NCBI RefSeq assembly: GCF_025947345.1
Contig: NZ_CP110011.1
Coordinates: 930,001 to 994,000, forward strand
Direction: 5' to 3'
Source of the DNA: Flavobacterium sp. N502536
Lineage (GTDB): Bacteria > Bacteroidota > Bacteroidia > Flavobacteriales > Flavobacteriaceae
DNA: 64,000 nucleotides
In this document: piece by piece, positions 52,379 to 60,261 of the stretch
Layout of the letters: the number at the start of each line of letters is the position of its first letter
Numbering within the stretch: the stretch's first letter is position 1
The notes under the pieces: generated by a model
The model's database searches: none
The model's input: the letters and a program-made list of their open reading frames with translations, nothing else
Told to the model about the DNA's origin: nothing
Program-made: the position numbers and the translations under genes

Positions 52379-53206
52379 ATGAAAAAATCGATCTTTTCAT
52401 TACTAATCCTTTGTGGAACAGCACTAACCTACATTTCCTGTTCAAACAACGATGACAAAAACAATCAATCCGACGTATCTACCGTTGGAGCATCTATTGC
52501 CATTGATGCCACAAACGAAATGGACATTAAAACCGGATTAATTGTTTCGGCAAAAAACACGACTACCACAAAGTCAAATGAAACCACACCCGGAATTTGT
52601 GCGACAATTACAATTGCACAACAAAACGCGGCCTCTTATCCAAAAGTATTTACGGTTGATTACGGAACAACTGGCTGTGCTGACAACCAAATAACCCGAA
52701 AAGGAAAATTAAAAATCACGCTTTCCGGTCCGATAATTACAACCGGAAGTAAAATGACAATCGAAAGAATCGACTATTCTATTAATGGAGTAAAACTGGA
52801 AGGAACAATCGAATACACCAACACCACAACGGTGGCAACAGTACCACAATGGACCCGAAAAGTGACCAATGGAAAGTTTACCGATTTAATAGGCAGAGTT
52901 TATCTAAGCTCCGGAACATGGACTGTAAAGCAAACTACTGGCGTTGACACTCCATATGTTTTAGAAGACAACACTTATGAAATGACCGAAGGAAACCACA
53001 CCATTACCACTTCCAGCGGAACGACTCTAACCCTAACCGTTCAGGAATCACTGATAAAAAAATACGCTTGCGAATTTGTATCCAAAGGAAAACTAAAAGT
53101 TCAGGGTGGCTTACTTAACGGAGTAGTTGATTATGGCAATAATGAGTGCGATGGCAAATTTACTTATACACACGAAAACGGAACCGCATACAACCTCAGC
53201 ATGTAA
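52379..53206 (+). CDS. Lipoprotein of unknown function
   Basis: 275 residues. The lipoprotein signal ends at Cys21 (TYISC), followed by SNNDDKNNQSD, an acidic stretch of the surface-export type. The rest is Thr-rich and predicted beta (YGTTGCADNQITRKGKLKITLSG, IDYSINGVKLEGTIEYTNTT, GNHTITTSSGTTLTLTV, KGKLKVQGGLLNGVVDYGNNECDGKFTYTH). Four Cys beyond the lipobox may form two disulphides. I recognise similar proteins in Bacteroidota but no assigned function. The next gene starts 130 bases later. Confidence 0.7.
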   Translation: MKKSIFSLLILCGTALTYISCSNNDDKNNQSDVSTVGASIAIDATNEMDIKTGLIVSAKNTTTTKSNETTPGICATITIAQQNAASYPKVFTVDYGTTGCADNQITRKGKLKITLSGPIITTGSKMTIERIDYSINGVKLEGTIEYTNTTTVATVPQWTRKVTNGKFTDLIGRVYLSSGTWTVKQTTGVDTPYVLEDNTYEMTEGNHTITTSSGTTLTLTVQESLIKKYACEFVSKGKLKVQGGLLNGVVDYGNNECDGKFTYTHENGTAYNLSM

Positions 53207-53336
53207 TCCCTTTTTTCTTAAAAATATCAAATCCCAATTTAGAAATAGATTGGGATTTATTTTTTCGCAAAATTTAAATACTACCTCATTACATTCAAAC
53301 TATTTTCTTTATTTTGCAGCAAAATCTAAAAAACCA

Positions 53337-54053
53337 ATGAAAAAATCAATTATTGCTTTTGTTACACTTGCTCTATTGGCATCATGCAGCAAAAAAGAAT
53401 CAACTGACGGTTTGCACCTTACAGGAAATATAAAAGGATTAAAAAACGGAACTTTATACATTCAGAGAATCGTTGACACCACACTTGTTGCTATTGACAG
53501 CATCAAAATAGACGGAAATTCTTCATTTGAAAGCAACATAAAATTAGAGTCACCTGAAATGCTTTATTTATTCCTGGACCGTGGAGTAACCAATTCATTG
53601 GACAACAATGTTATGTTTTTTGCTGAACCGGGAAACATTAATATCGATACGAACCTGGATAATTTTATCTATGGAGCAAAAATTACAGGATCTAAGAATC
53701 AGGAATTATACGAAGAATACAAAAAGATCAATTCCCGATTTAACGACGAAAGTCTTGCTATGGTCGAATCTCGCTTTAAAGCTGTAAAAAGACAGGATCA
53801 AAAAGCGATTGACAGCATCAACATCAAACAGGAGTCTAACATCAAAAGAAAGTACTTATACGCTACCAACTTTGCCCTTAACAACAAAGATCACGAAATA
53901 GCCCCTTATATTGCTTTAGCTGAGATTTACGACATCAATGTTAAGTTTCTGGATACGATTCAAAAATCGATGACACCAAAAGTAGCAAGTTCGCTATACG
54001 GTAAAAAATTAACGAAATACATTGCTGACATCAAAAAAGAGCAGCAAAAATAA
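53337..54053 (+). CDS. DUF4369 domain lipoprotein
   Basis: 238 residues from ATG 53337. The frame is open from 53127 inside the previous gene, but only this ATG gives the lipoprotein signal MKKSIIAFVTLALLASC. A DUF4369 domain (about 24-120: LHLTGNIKGLKNGTLYIQRI, SIKIDGNSSFESNIKLESPEMLYLFL, FFAEPGNINIDTNL) is followed by a helical region (about 125-238, rich in Lys and Asp). In many Bacteroidota relatives this domain precedes a thioredoxin (AhpC/TSA) domain. That domain is missing here, so the protein is a short form. A terminator follows. Confidence 0.82.
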   Translation: MKKSIIAFVTLALLASCSKKESTDGLHLTGNIKGLKNGTLYIQRIVDTTLVAIDSIKIDGNSSFESNIKLESPEMLYLFLDRGVTNSLDNNVMFFAEPGNINIDTNLDNFIYGAKITGSKNQELYEEYKKINSRFNDESLAMVESRFKAVKRQDQKAIDSINIKQESNIKRKYLYATNFALNNKDHEIAPYIALAEIYDINVKFLDTIQKSMTPKVASSLYGKKLTKYIADIKKEQQK

Positions 54054-54062
54054 TTCCCATAA

Positions 54063-54093
54063 AAAATGTCCTGAATAGTCAGGACATTTTTTT
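54063..54093 (+). terminator. Terminator of the DUF4369 gene
   Basis: A 12-bp perfect stem (aaaatgtcctga / tcaggacatttt) with a 4-nt loop and T8. Confidence 0.9.
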
Positions 54094-54170
54094 TAGCTTA
54101 AATTTTCAGTCAATCGATTGACCAAAATCTTATAATGTGGAATTTACGAAACTACATATTCCTTCTTTGC

Positions 54171-54629
54171 TTATCTTCCAAGCAGCGCACCCAGAATTCC
54201 AAACACAAATATAAGTCCGTATAATGCTAAAATCGCCAGCATAAAAATACCTACAAACTTATAATGTGATTTAAGATACCCCAAAGAATTCGTCAACAGC
54301 TCCGAGTCGTTATCCCTAAAAGCCCTCTTCGTATTTACCGCAAACTTGTACAGATAATACACCGGGAAGAAATAAATCGCCGCAATAAAAACATAGAAAA
54401 ATCCCATCATCGCTCCAAACGAGCCTCCGAATGCTCCCATTCCGGCCATACTGTTACCCATTGCAGAAAAAATAGTTCCGGCAAAAACAGCGATTAAAAT
54501 CATTAATCCAATCCCTACAAACCCTAAAATAGACAAAAAATAAGCCCATTTAGCGGTTTCCTTTAAAAAGTCTTTCGCAGTTTGGTCAAGCTGCAACTCA
54601 AATTTTTCAAAAACTGACGTTTCTTCCAT
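54171..54629 (-). CDS. DUF5362-like membrane protein
   Basis: 152 residues with a polar N-terminus (about 1-28) and three or four hydrophobic segments (about 30-55, 70-95 and 125-150). A Gly/Met-rich loop (AMGNSMAGMGAFGGSFGAMMG) lies between the first two, and the cytoplasmic-like stretch YKFAVNTKRAFRDNDSELLTNSLGYLKSHYK before the last. The pattern fits DUF5362, a small Bacteroidota membrane family of unknown function. It is monocistronic. Confidence 0.72.
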   Translation of the reverse strand: MEETSVFEKFELQLDQTAKDFLKETAKWAYFLSILGFVGIGLMILIAVFAGTIFSAMGNSMAGMGAFGGSFGAMMGFFYVFIAAIYFFPVYYLYKFAVNTKRAFRDNDSELLTNSLGYLKSHYKFVGIFMLAILALYGLIFVFGILGALLGR

Positions 54630-54950
54630 TTTTAATTTGTTTTTTGGTTAAGTAACAAACATAAGAAAAATAGTGTTACGATATATTTAAAAGAAATACT
54701 ACCACTTTAATTAACAAAATTGAAATCAACACAAAATGTGGTGGAGAAATATAAAAATCCAATCACTGACTGCTCTTTGACAAGATCGATTCTTAGCCTA
54801 ACCTAAGATTAATTTTACAATCGGATGATTTGTCAAATCCGAATAATTGACTTACTTTAGTCCCTAACCTCCTATAGCAAAGGAAGATTACTAGTAATTA
54901 CCACACAGAACCAACTTCAGTATTAAAAAACGACAGTAACGATTATTTCT
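54630..54950. other. Non-coding gap upstream of the serine hydrolase
   Basis: There is no ORF of note and no exact consensus promoter that I can place. It contains ccctaacctcc at about 54863, a word repeated at about 56250 on the other side of the serine-hydrolase gene. Confidence 0.35.
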
Positions 54951-56012
54951 ATGAAACGAATTTTTAATTTTTTACCATTTATCTTCTCCGTACTTTTTAT
55001 TAGCTCCAATTCATATGGACAACAAAAAGACAATTATTCTGCTAAAATTGACAGCTTAATTCAACTTACAAGTCCAAGAAGCTTTAATGGTGTTGTATTA
55101 ATAACACAAAAAGGAAAGGTAAAATACTCAAAGGCTTTTGGCTATTCTGATATCGAAAAGAAAACACCATTGACACTAAAAGACAATTTCAGAATTCAGT
55201 CCAATACCAAACAAATTACAGCAGTACTAGTTTTAAAAGAGGTTGAGAAAGGAAAAATAGACCTGGAAAAACCAATTAAAAAATACTTACCTGAATTGCA
55301 ACAAACATGGGCAGATACAGTAACGGTTCATCAACTGCTAAATATGTCTTCCGGAATAGTATCCTTAGACAAACCCTTACGATTTAAACCCGGAACAGAC
55401 TTCTATTACAGTAATCCTGGATATGGATTATTAGGACGACTGATTGAAAAAGTTACAACTAAAAAATTTACTGAGGCAGCCAACAGTCTGTTTAAAGACT
55501 TAGGAATGAAAAACACCTATTGTTATGAAATGAACAAAGTCAATCCAAATCTTATAAATGGATACTGGCATACAAAAGATTCAATTGAGGTCGTAAATTT
55601 TAACAACATGAAGTTTACTGATCAATCCTGGGCAAACTTTATCCCTACGGGAGGAATTATCTCTAATGCAACTGATTTAAACATCTGGGACACCAAACTT
55701 CACAAGGGCAAAATATTACAACCAAAATCTTATTATGCTATGACAAATTCGACAGTTGTAGAATCTGATTTAACCTTTGGTGAAACAAAATCAAATTACG
55801 GTTATGGAGTTAATATAAATGGAGAAAAACAATATAAATACATTGGTCATGCCGGAAGAGGGATAGGATTTGTAAGTCTTAAATTTTATTTCCCAGAAAA
55901 GGATTTGGACGTAATTATTTTGGAAAACATTTATAGCAGGGATGATACTATTGTTTACCATTTCGAAAAAAGCATAAGACAAATTATCATGAAAAGTACA
56001 CTAGCAAAATAA
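54951..56012 (+). CDS. Serine hydrolase, beta-lactamase/class C family
   Basis: 353 residues. The signal peptide is about 1-24 (ending SYGQ). The SxxK catalytic motif is SNTK with Ser84 and Lys87, the YxN motif is in FYYSNPGYGLLG (YSN), and the third motif is replaced by HAGRG in YIGHAGRGIGFVS. These are features of class C-like esterases, D-aminopeptidases and penicillin-binding protein relatives, rather than true beta-lactamases. It is exported, probably periplasmic. The substrate is unknown. It stands alone between two non-coding stretches of about 300 bases. Confidence 0.85.
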   Translation: MKRIFNFLPFIFSVLFISSNSYGQQKDNYSAKIDSLIQLTSPRSFNGVVLITQKGKVKYSKAFGYSDIEKKTPLTLKDNFRIQSNTKQITAVLVLKEVEKGKIDLEKPIKKYLPELQQTWADTVTVHQLLNMSSGIVSLDKPLRFKPGTDFYYSNPGYGLLGRLIEKVTTKKFTEAANSLFKDLGMKNTYCYEMNKVNPNLINGYWHTKDSIEVVNFNNMKFTDQSWANFIPTGGIISNATDLNIWDTKLHKGKILQPKSYYAMTNSTVVESDLTFGETKSNYGYGVNINGEKQYKYIGHAGRGIGFVSLKFYFPEKDLDVIILENIYSRDDTIVYHFEKSIRQIIMKSTLAK

Positions 56013-56286
56013 TACCTATTGACAACACAGGTTTTATATTCATCTTGTGGTGGTTCTGGAACAATTTAAAGTTTTAAAGTCAGTCCGAAACCTAAAGTTT
56101 CGGATTCTTTAATCCGCTACAATGGTAAAACCCGGAACCGCTATACAATTGCGCACTGTTCAAATGAAGCCGTTAAAAACAACGGAATATAGCTTATAAG
56201 AAATGAAGATTTAGAACCTCACAACCAGATTGCAAAAATCGACCTGATCCCTAACCTCCACTTTACTTATTTCGTTTAAGAGCAAA
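56013..56286. other. Non-coding gap with a weak hairpin
   Basis: A possible terminator (tccgaaac / gtttcgga, 56084-56104, followed by ttcttt) may end the serine-hydrolase transcript. The remaining sequence has no gene I can support. Confidence 0.4.
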
Positions 56287-56287
56287 A

Positions 56288-56316
56288 AAAAACCACCACT
56301 AAAAAGTGATGGTTTT
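56288..56316 (-). terminator. Terminator of the first tRNA-Thr copy
   Basis: The stem aaaccaccact / agtgatggttt (one wobble pair) with a short A loop is followed by T-rich sequence on the minus strand, 6 bases after the tRNA. Confidence 0.8.
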
Positions 56317-56322
56317 ACGTTG

Positions 56323-56396
56323 AGCCGGCGGAGGGACTCGAACCCACGACCTGCTGATTACAAATCAGCTGCTCTAGCCAACTGAGCTACGCTGGC
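56323..56396 (-). tRNA. tRNA-Thr (anticodon TGT), copy 1
   Basis: 74 nt with a cloverleaf. The acceptor arms are gccagcg / cgccggc, the D-arm is gctc / gagc, the anticodon arm is gctga-tttgtaa-tcagc (anticodon at 56362-56360), and the T arm has loop ttcgagt. CCA is not encoded. Position 4 is A opposite C69, a mismatch in the acceptor stem, and T50 faces T64. It is one of two identical copies 177 bases apart, each in its own transcription unit. Confidence 0.96.
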
Positions 56397-56411
56397 GACT
56401 CATTACGGGTG

Positions 56412-56442
56412 CAAATATAAAATGGATTTTTTAATTTTCCAA
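56412..56442 (-). promoter_or_regulatory. Promoter of tRNA-Thr copy 1 (TTG-N20-TATATTTG)
   Basis: On the minus strand, TTG (56442-56440) and TATATTTG (56419-56412) are 20 bases apart, with the mature 5' end 16 bases downstream of the -7 element. Confidence 0.75.
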
Positions 56443-56466
56443 AATTAATTTACTGCTTATTTTATT

Positions 56467-56495
56467 AAAAAACCACCACTAAAAGTGATGGTTTT
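56467..56495 (-). terminator. Terminator of the second tRNA-Thr copy
   Basis: The same hairpin as at 56288-56316 (aaccaccact / agtgatggtt), followed by T on the minus strand. It sits between the two tRNA units. Confidence 0.8.
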
Positions 56496-56499
56496 GTTG

Positions 56500-56573
56500 A
56501 GCCGGCGGAGGGACTCGAACCCACGACCTGCTGATTACAAATCAGCTGCTCTAGCCAACTGAGCTACGCTGGC
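56500..56573 (-). tRNA. tRNA-Thr (anticodon TGT), copy 2
   Basis: Identical in sequence to copy 1, including the A4-C69 and T50-T64 mismatches. It has its own promoter upstream (56589-56618) and terminator downstream. The near-identical flanks (gactcattacgggtgcaaatataaa before, terminator after) show that the whole promoter-tRNA-terminator cassette was duplicated in tandem. Confidence 0.96.
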
Positions 56574-56588
56574 GACTCATTACGGGTG

Positions 56589-56618
56589 CAAATATAAAGC
56601 GGTTTTTCGTTTTACCAA
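56589..56618 (-). promoter_or_regulatory. Promoter of tRNA-Thr copy 2 (TTG-N19-TATATTTG)
   Basis: On the minus strand, TTG (56618-56616) and TATATTTG (56596-56589) are 19 bases apart. Confidence 0.75.
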
Positions 56619-56651
56619 AATAAATTTGCACTTTTTTATACTTTTTTTTGC

Positions 56652-56918
56652 TTACAATTCGTTGATTTTAGCAATCAATTGATTAGCAGTTTCTTCCAAT
56701 TCAACGTTGATTTGTTTGAAGTGTGCTTTTTTGTTTTCAACGTTCTTAGCATTTACTTTTGTGATCAAAGTATCAAATGCAGCAATAGCCTGATCGATCA
56801 AAGCATTCGTTTCCGGAGTAGGATTTCCTGTTGTTGACATTTCAAACAAGTAAATTGCCTCAATAATATCTCCTAATACAAAATTGATGTCTTTCTTTAA
56901 GTTTTTAACGTTTGCCAT
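56652..56918 (-). CDS. Small conserved protein of unknown function
   Basis: 88 residues from ATG 56918 (MANVKNLKKDINFVLGDIIEAIYL). The frame is open to TTG 56948, which lies in the promoter element (TACTTTTG, 56953-56946), so the ATG is the start. The protein is all-helical in appearance, with heptad-like Leu/Ile spacing and an acidic N-terminal half, and it ends VELEETANQLIAKINEL. I recognise short proteins of this kind in Flavobacteria but no function is known. It is monocistronic, next to the tRNA-Thr pair. Confidence 0.75.
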   Translation of the reverse strand: MANVKNLKKDINFVLGDIIEAIYLFEMSTTGNPTPETNALIDQAIAAFDTLITKVNAKNVENKKAHFKQINVELEETANQLIAKINEL

Positions 56919-56945
56919 TTTTATTTTTATTTTAATTTGCGACTG

Positions 56946-56953
56946 CAAAAGTA
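56946..56953 (-). promoter_or_regulatory. -7 element of the small 88-residue protein gene
   Basis: TACTTTTG fits TAnnTTTG on the minus strand, with the ATG 27 bases downstream. No upstream TTG is at the expected distance. Confidence 0.45.
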
Positions 56954-56975
56954 CACATTATCTTTTTATTACGCG

Positions 56976-57944
56976 CTATGAAATGTAAATTTCTAAAATT
57001 GAAGCATTTCCATCTAAAACAAATGTATTTATCTCAGCAGGAACCAAAACGGTATCTCCTTTTCTATAGAATCCTTCAAAACCTTCATATTCGATTTTAA
57101 AATCTCCATCGATACACATATACACCGTGAAAGTTTCTCCTGATTTAGAGATTTCAGTCTTACTTGCTAACGGAATAAAATTAGTGGTAAAATAAGGACA
57201 ATCTACCACAACATTAGATGTGTTTACTTTTGTCTCATAATTCTTTTGCGTTTCTACTTTATTGTAATTTATAGCATCCAGCGCCAAATCTACATGAAGT
57301 TCTCTCTTATTTCCCTGTGCATCCGTACGGTCAAAATCGTACAAACGATAAGTTACATCAGAGGTCTGTTGAATCTCGGCAACAACTAATCCCGAGCCAA
57401 TAGCATGAACAGTCCCTGTCTCTAAAAAGAAAACATCACCCCCCTTTGCTTTCACTTCATCTAAAATTGAAACCAAAGTTTTATCTTCTAAATGCTTCAG
57501 ATATTCTTCTTTATTAGAATCTTCTTTAAAACCTACAATAATTCTGGCATCAGCATCGGCCTGCATGACATACCACATTTCTGTTTTACCAAAAGAATTG
57601 TGTCGTTCTTTAGCTAATTCATCATTTGGATGTACCTGAATCGAAAGATCTTCACGAGCATCCAGATATTTAAAAAGTAACGGAAATTGTTTTCCAAACT
57701 GACTGTAGACTTTTGTTCCTAAAATTTCATTTGGCATTTCGGCAATAAGCTCCATTAGAGACTTTCCTTTCAAAACCCCGTTTGAAACCATACTTACATC
57801 CCCTTCAACAGCGGATAACTCCCAGCTCTCACCTGTATTTTTTGAGGTGATTGCTTTATTAAGAACCGTTTTTAGTTTTTCTCCTCCCCAAATTCTATCT
57901 TTTAAAATAGGCACAAACTGTAAAGGATATAATTTTATACTCAT
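56976..57944 (-). CDS. manA: Mannose-6-phosphate isomerase, class I
   Basis: 322 residues of the short type I phosphomannose isomerase. Zinc-site residues are visible in SIQVHPNDELAKERHNSFGKTEMWYV and later FLETGTVHAIGSGLVVAEIQQTSD. It interconverts mannose-6-phosphate and fructose-6-phosphate, linking glycolysis to GDP-mannose. It is the last gene of a same-strand run idi-queD-bcp-manA (38-base gap to bcp), though the functions are unrelated. No terminator is clear after the stop at 56976. Confidence 0.93.
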   Translation of the reverse strand: MSIKLYPLQFVPILKDRIWGGEKLKTVLNKAITSKNTGESWELSAVEGDVSMVSNGVLKGKSLMELIAEMPNEILGTKVYSQFGKQFPLLFKYLDAREDLSIQVHPNDELAKERHNSFGKTEMWYVMQADADARIIVGFKEDSNKEEYLKHLEDKTLVSILDEVKAKGGDVFFLETGTVHAIGSGLVVAEIQQTSDVTYRLYDFDRTDAQGNKRELHVDLALDAINYNKVETQKNYETKVNTSNVVVDCPYFTTNFIPLASKTEISKSGETFTVYMCIDGDFKIEYEGFEGFYRKGDTVLVPAEINTFVLDGNASILEIYIS

Positions 57945-57981
57945 GTATTTTTTTTATTTTTATTCAATATTATTTTCTATT

Positions 57982-58440
57982 CTACAATACAAGCTCTTTG
58001 ATTGTCTCCATTGCTTTCTCGATGTGTTTTGCAGCATTCATGCTATCAAAAATCAAAATGACTACTCCATTTTTATCAATAATGTAAGTAACCCTTCCCG
58101 GCAAAAGACCAAACAAGTTATTGCGCACTCCAAAAAGATTGCGCAGCTTTTTATCCTGATCCGACAATAGTATAAAAGGCAATTGATGCTTGTGGGCAAA
58201 TTTATGATGCGATTTTACACTATCGCTACTTATACCAATAACTTCGGCACCCAAATCTTTGAAATCTTCGTATTGATCTCTAAAACTACAGGCTTCAGTG
58301 GTACATCCAGGCGTATTATCTTTTGGGTAAAAATAAATCACAAGCGGCTTTCGACCCAAAACACTTTGGCTTTCAAAAACTTCTCCATGACTATCTTTTG
58401 CAGTAAAATTCGGAACTATATCTCCTATTTTTAATGACAT
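57982..58440 (-). CDS. bcp: Thioredoxin-dependent thiol peroxidase (Bcp/PrxQ)
   Basis: 152 residues of the AhpC/TSA PrxQ type. The peroxidatic Cys46 and resolving Cys51 are in PGCTTEACSFRDQYEDF, the 1-Cys-to-resolving spacing usual for Bcp. The C-terminal part contains RVTYIIDKNGVVILIFDSMNAAKHIEKAMETI. It reduces organic hydroperoxides in the cytoplasm with thioredoxin. The start immediately follows the queD stop codon, so the two are co-translated. Confidence 0.94.
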   Translation of the reverse strand: MSLKIGDIVPNFTAKDSHGEVFESQSVLGRKPLVIYFYPKDNTPGCTTEACSFRDQYEDFKDLGAEVIGISSDSVKSHHKFAHKHQLPFILLSDQDKKLRNLFGVRNNLFGLLPGRVTYIIDKNGVVILIFDSMNAAKHIEKAMETIKELVL

Positions 58441-58854
58441 TTATTCTTCTCCTTTATAAGTTACAAAATTGCGGTCCGTTTCATTCAAAACAATTTCTAA
58501 ATCAAAATCAGGTTGAATTCTTTTTTTAATTTTATTCCATATCACAACAGCAATATTTTCAGCTGTTGGATTCAAATCCTGAAATTCCGGAACATCCAGA
58601 TTCAGGTTTTTGTGATCAAACGGTACCTCTACTTCTTCTCGTATGATATCCGCTAATACTTTCACATCTAAAACAAAACCGGTTTCCGGGTCAATTTTTC
58701 CTGTAACACTTACTGTTAAACCATAATTATGACCATGAAAATTGGGATTATTACATTTGCCAAAAACAGCATCGTTTTTTTCAAATGTCCAATCTTTCCT
58801 GTGCAATCGATGTGCAGCATTAAAATGTGCTTTTCTTGATATGGTTACTTTCAT
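58441..58854 (-). CDS. queD: 6-carboxytetrahydropterin synthase (QueD/PTPS family)
   Basis: 137 residues. Zinc-binding histidines are in FNAAHRLHRKDW and NFHGHNYGLTV, the catalytic Cys is in GKCNNPNFHG, and the acid/His pair is in DHKNLNLDVPEF and PTAENIAVVIW. QueD makes 6-carboxytetrahydropterin for queuosine synthesis; related PTPS enzymes make biopterin precursors. No other queuosine genes are adjacent, so the exact reaction is inferred. It lies between idi (22 bases) and bcp (no gap). Confidence 0.9.
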   Translation of the reverse strand: MKVTISRKAHFNAAHRLHRKDWTFEKNDAVFGKCNNPNFHGHNYGLTVSVTGKIDPETGFVLDVKVLADIIREEVEVPFDHKNLNLDVPEFQDLNPTAENIAVVIWNKIKKRIQPDFDLEIVLNETDRNFVTYKGEE

Positions 58855-58876
58855 TTGGGTTGGTGGTTAGTTTGGT

Positions 58877-59404
58877 TTAAAGTTTATGGTCTTCTAAATA
58901 ATGATAAAATTCATCAAAAATTATTTTGAACCATACGGTATAAATTTGGGGTTGTCTCTGAATATCTTCTTTTACATCTTCTATTTTCATCCATTTCCAG
59001 TCTTCCACTTCTTCGCGATTGATAGCCGGATCCTCGTTGAAATAGCCAATCATAACATGATCGAGTTCATGTTCTGTCAAGCCATTATCAAAAGGAGCTT
59101 TATAAATAAAATGAAAGAGCTCTTTCAAATCTGTTTTAAACCCCATTTCCTCAAACAGTCTCCTGCTTCCGGCTTCGACATTTGCCTCTCCTTCACGTTG
59201 ATGACTACAACATGTATTGGTCCAAAGCAAAGGTGAGTGATATTTTTGATGAGCACGTTGCTGTAACATTATCTCATTTTTATCATTTAAGACAAAAACG
59301 GAAAAAGCACGATGCAAAACAGCCTTTTCATGCGCTTCTAATTTTGGCATTAGGCCAATTTGCTCATCTTGTTGGTTTACGAGTATTACGTTTTCTTCTA
59401 TCAT
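58877..59404 (-). CDS. idi: Isopentenyl-diphosphate delta-isomerase, type 1
   Basis: 175 residues with the Nudix-fold type 1 isomerase features: RAFSVFVLNDKNEIMLQQRA, the active-site Cys motif TNTCCSHQREGE, EEMGFKTDL, and EHELDHVMIGYF with metal ligands. It interconverts IPP and DMAPP for isoprenoid synthesis. It is the first gene of the idi-queD-bcp-manA run. A -7 element TATTTTTG lies on the minus strand at 59429-59422. Confidence 0.94.
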   Translation of the reverse strand: MIEENVILVNQQDEQIGLMPKLEAHEKAVLHRAFSVFVLNDKNEIMLQQRAHQKYHSPLLWTNTCCSHQREGEANVEAGSRRLFEEMGFKTDLKELFHFIYKAPFDNGLTEHELDHVMIGYFNEDPAINREEVEDWKWMKIEDVKEDIQRQPQIYTVWFKIIFDEFYHYLEDHKL

Positions 59405-59662
59405 AGGGCTAATTGATCAAACAAAAATACGAAAAAAGAAATGGCTTGAAAATCTCAGAAGAGATTGTGAAAAGTTTAACGAGCCCTGAACTTTACAAAA
59501 AACTGACTGTCAACAAAATACAACCCCATTATTCTTCAAACCTCTTTAAAAATAAGCCTTAAAAACTGAATCCCTTTGTTTTACGTACATAATAAAAGTT
59601 AAAACATACTTAAAAAAATCTGAATTGTAAAGTAAGCGACATTTCCGGGTGAAATCTAACCG

Positions 59663-59670
59663 TATCTTTG
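59663..59670 (+). promoter_or_regulatory. -7 element of the msrB-msrA operon
   Basis: TATCTTTG fits TAnnTTTG, 28 bases before the msrB ATG (59699). The roughly 300-base gap before it holds no gene. Confidence 0.5.
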
Positions 59671-59698
59671 AAATACAGAATTAAAGCACTCAAAAACA

Positions 59699-60253
59699 AT
59701 GAAAACAAAAACTCAATTTCTCAGCCTTTGCTTTTTAATTCCGCTCTTTATTTTACAGGCATGCGGACAAAACGCAAAAAAACAAAATACAAAAACGGCA
59801 CTTATGGAAAACAAAATCAGCAAGCCCGGAAATCCCTATTACTCCAACACAGACACTACTAAACTCAACGTTAGCAATGCCGAATGGAAAAAGGTGCTCC
59901 CTGAAGATGTATATGCTGTCATGCGCGAAGCCGATACCGAAAGACCCTTTACCGGAAAATACTGGAAATCGGATGAAAAAGGAACCTATTATTGTGCTTC
60001 TTGCGGCAATAAACTTTTCCGCTCCGGGGCTAAATTTGCCAGCAGCTGCGGATGGCCAAGTTTCTTCGAACAAGACAACAAAAAAAGCGTGGTTTACAAA
60101 AATGATAATTCTTTGGGAATGGAAAGAATCGAAGCCTTATGCGGGCGCTGCGGCGGACATTTAGGCCACTTATTTGATGACGGACCTCCACCAACCGGAA
60201 AACGTTACTGCATGAATTCGATTGCCCTTGACTTTATTCCTGACACTAAATAA
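59699..60253 (+). CDS. msrB: Peptide-methionine (R)-S-oxide reductase MsrB, lipoprotein
   Basis: 184 residues. The lipoprotein signal ends at the Cys in ILQACGQNAKKQ, so the enzyme is exported and membrane-anchored. The MsrB domain (about 50-184) has zinc-binding CxxC pairs in YYCASCGNKLF and LCGRCGGHLGH, SSCGWPSFFEQ, and the catalytic Cys in KRYCMNSIAL. It reduces the R form of oxidised methionine. It is followed 8 bases later by msrA, also exported, so together they repair both isomers outside the cytoplasm. Confidence 0.94.
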   Translation: MKTKTQFLSLCFLIPLFILQACGQNAKKQNTKTALMENKISKPGNPYYSNTDTTKLNVSNAEWKKVLPEDVYAVMREADTERPFTGKYWKSDEKGTYYCASCGNKLFRSGAKFASSCGWPSFFEQDNKKSVVYKNDNSLGMERIEALCGRCGGHLGHLFDDGPPPTGKRYCMNSIALDFIPDTK

Positions 60254-60261
60254 AACTGAAC

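Noticed and set aside
54863..56260. Word ccctaacctcc on both sides of the serine-hydrolase gene
   Set aside because: Only 11 bases match and the surrounding sequence does not; too short to support an insertion or target duplication.
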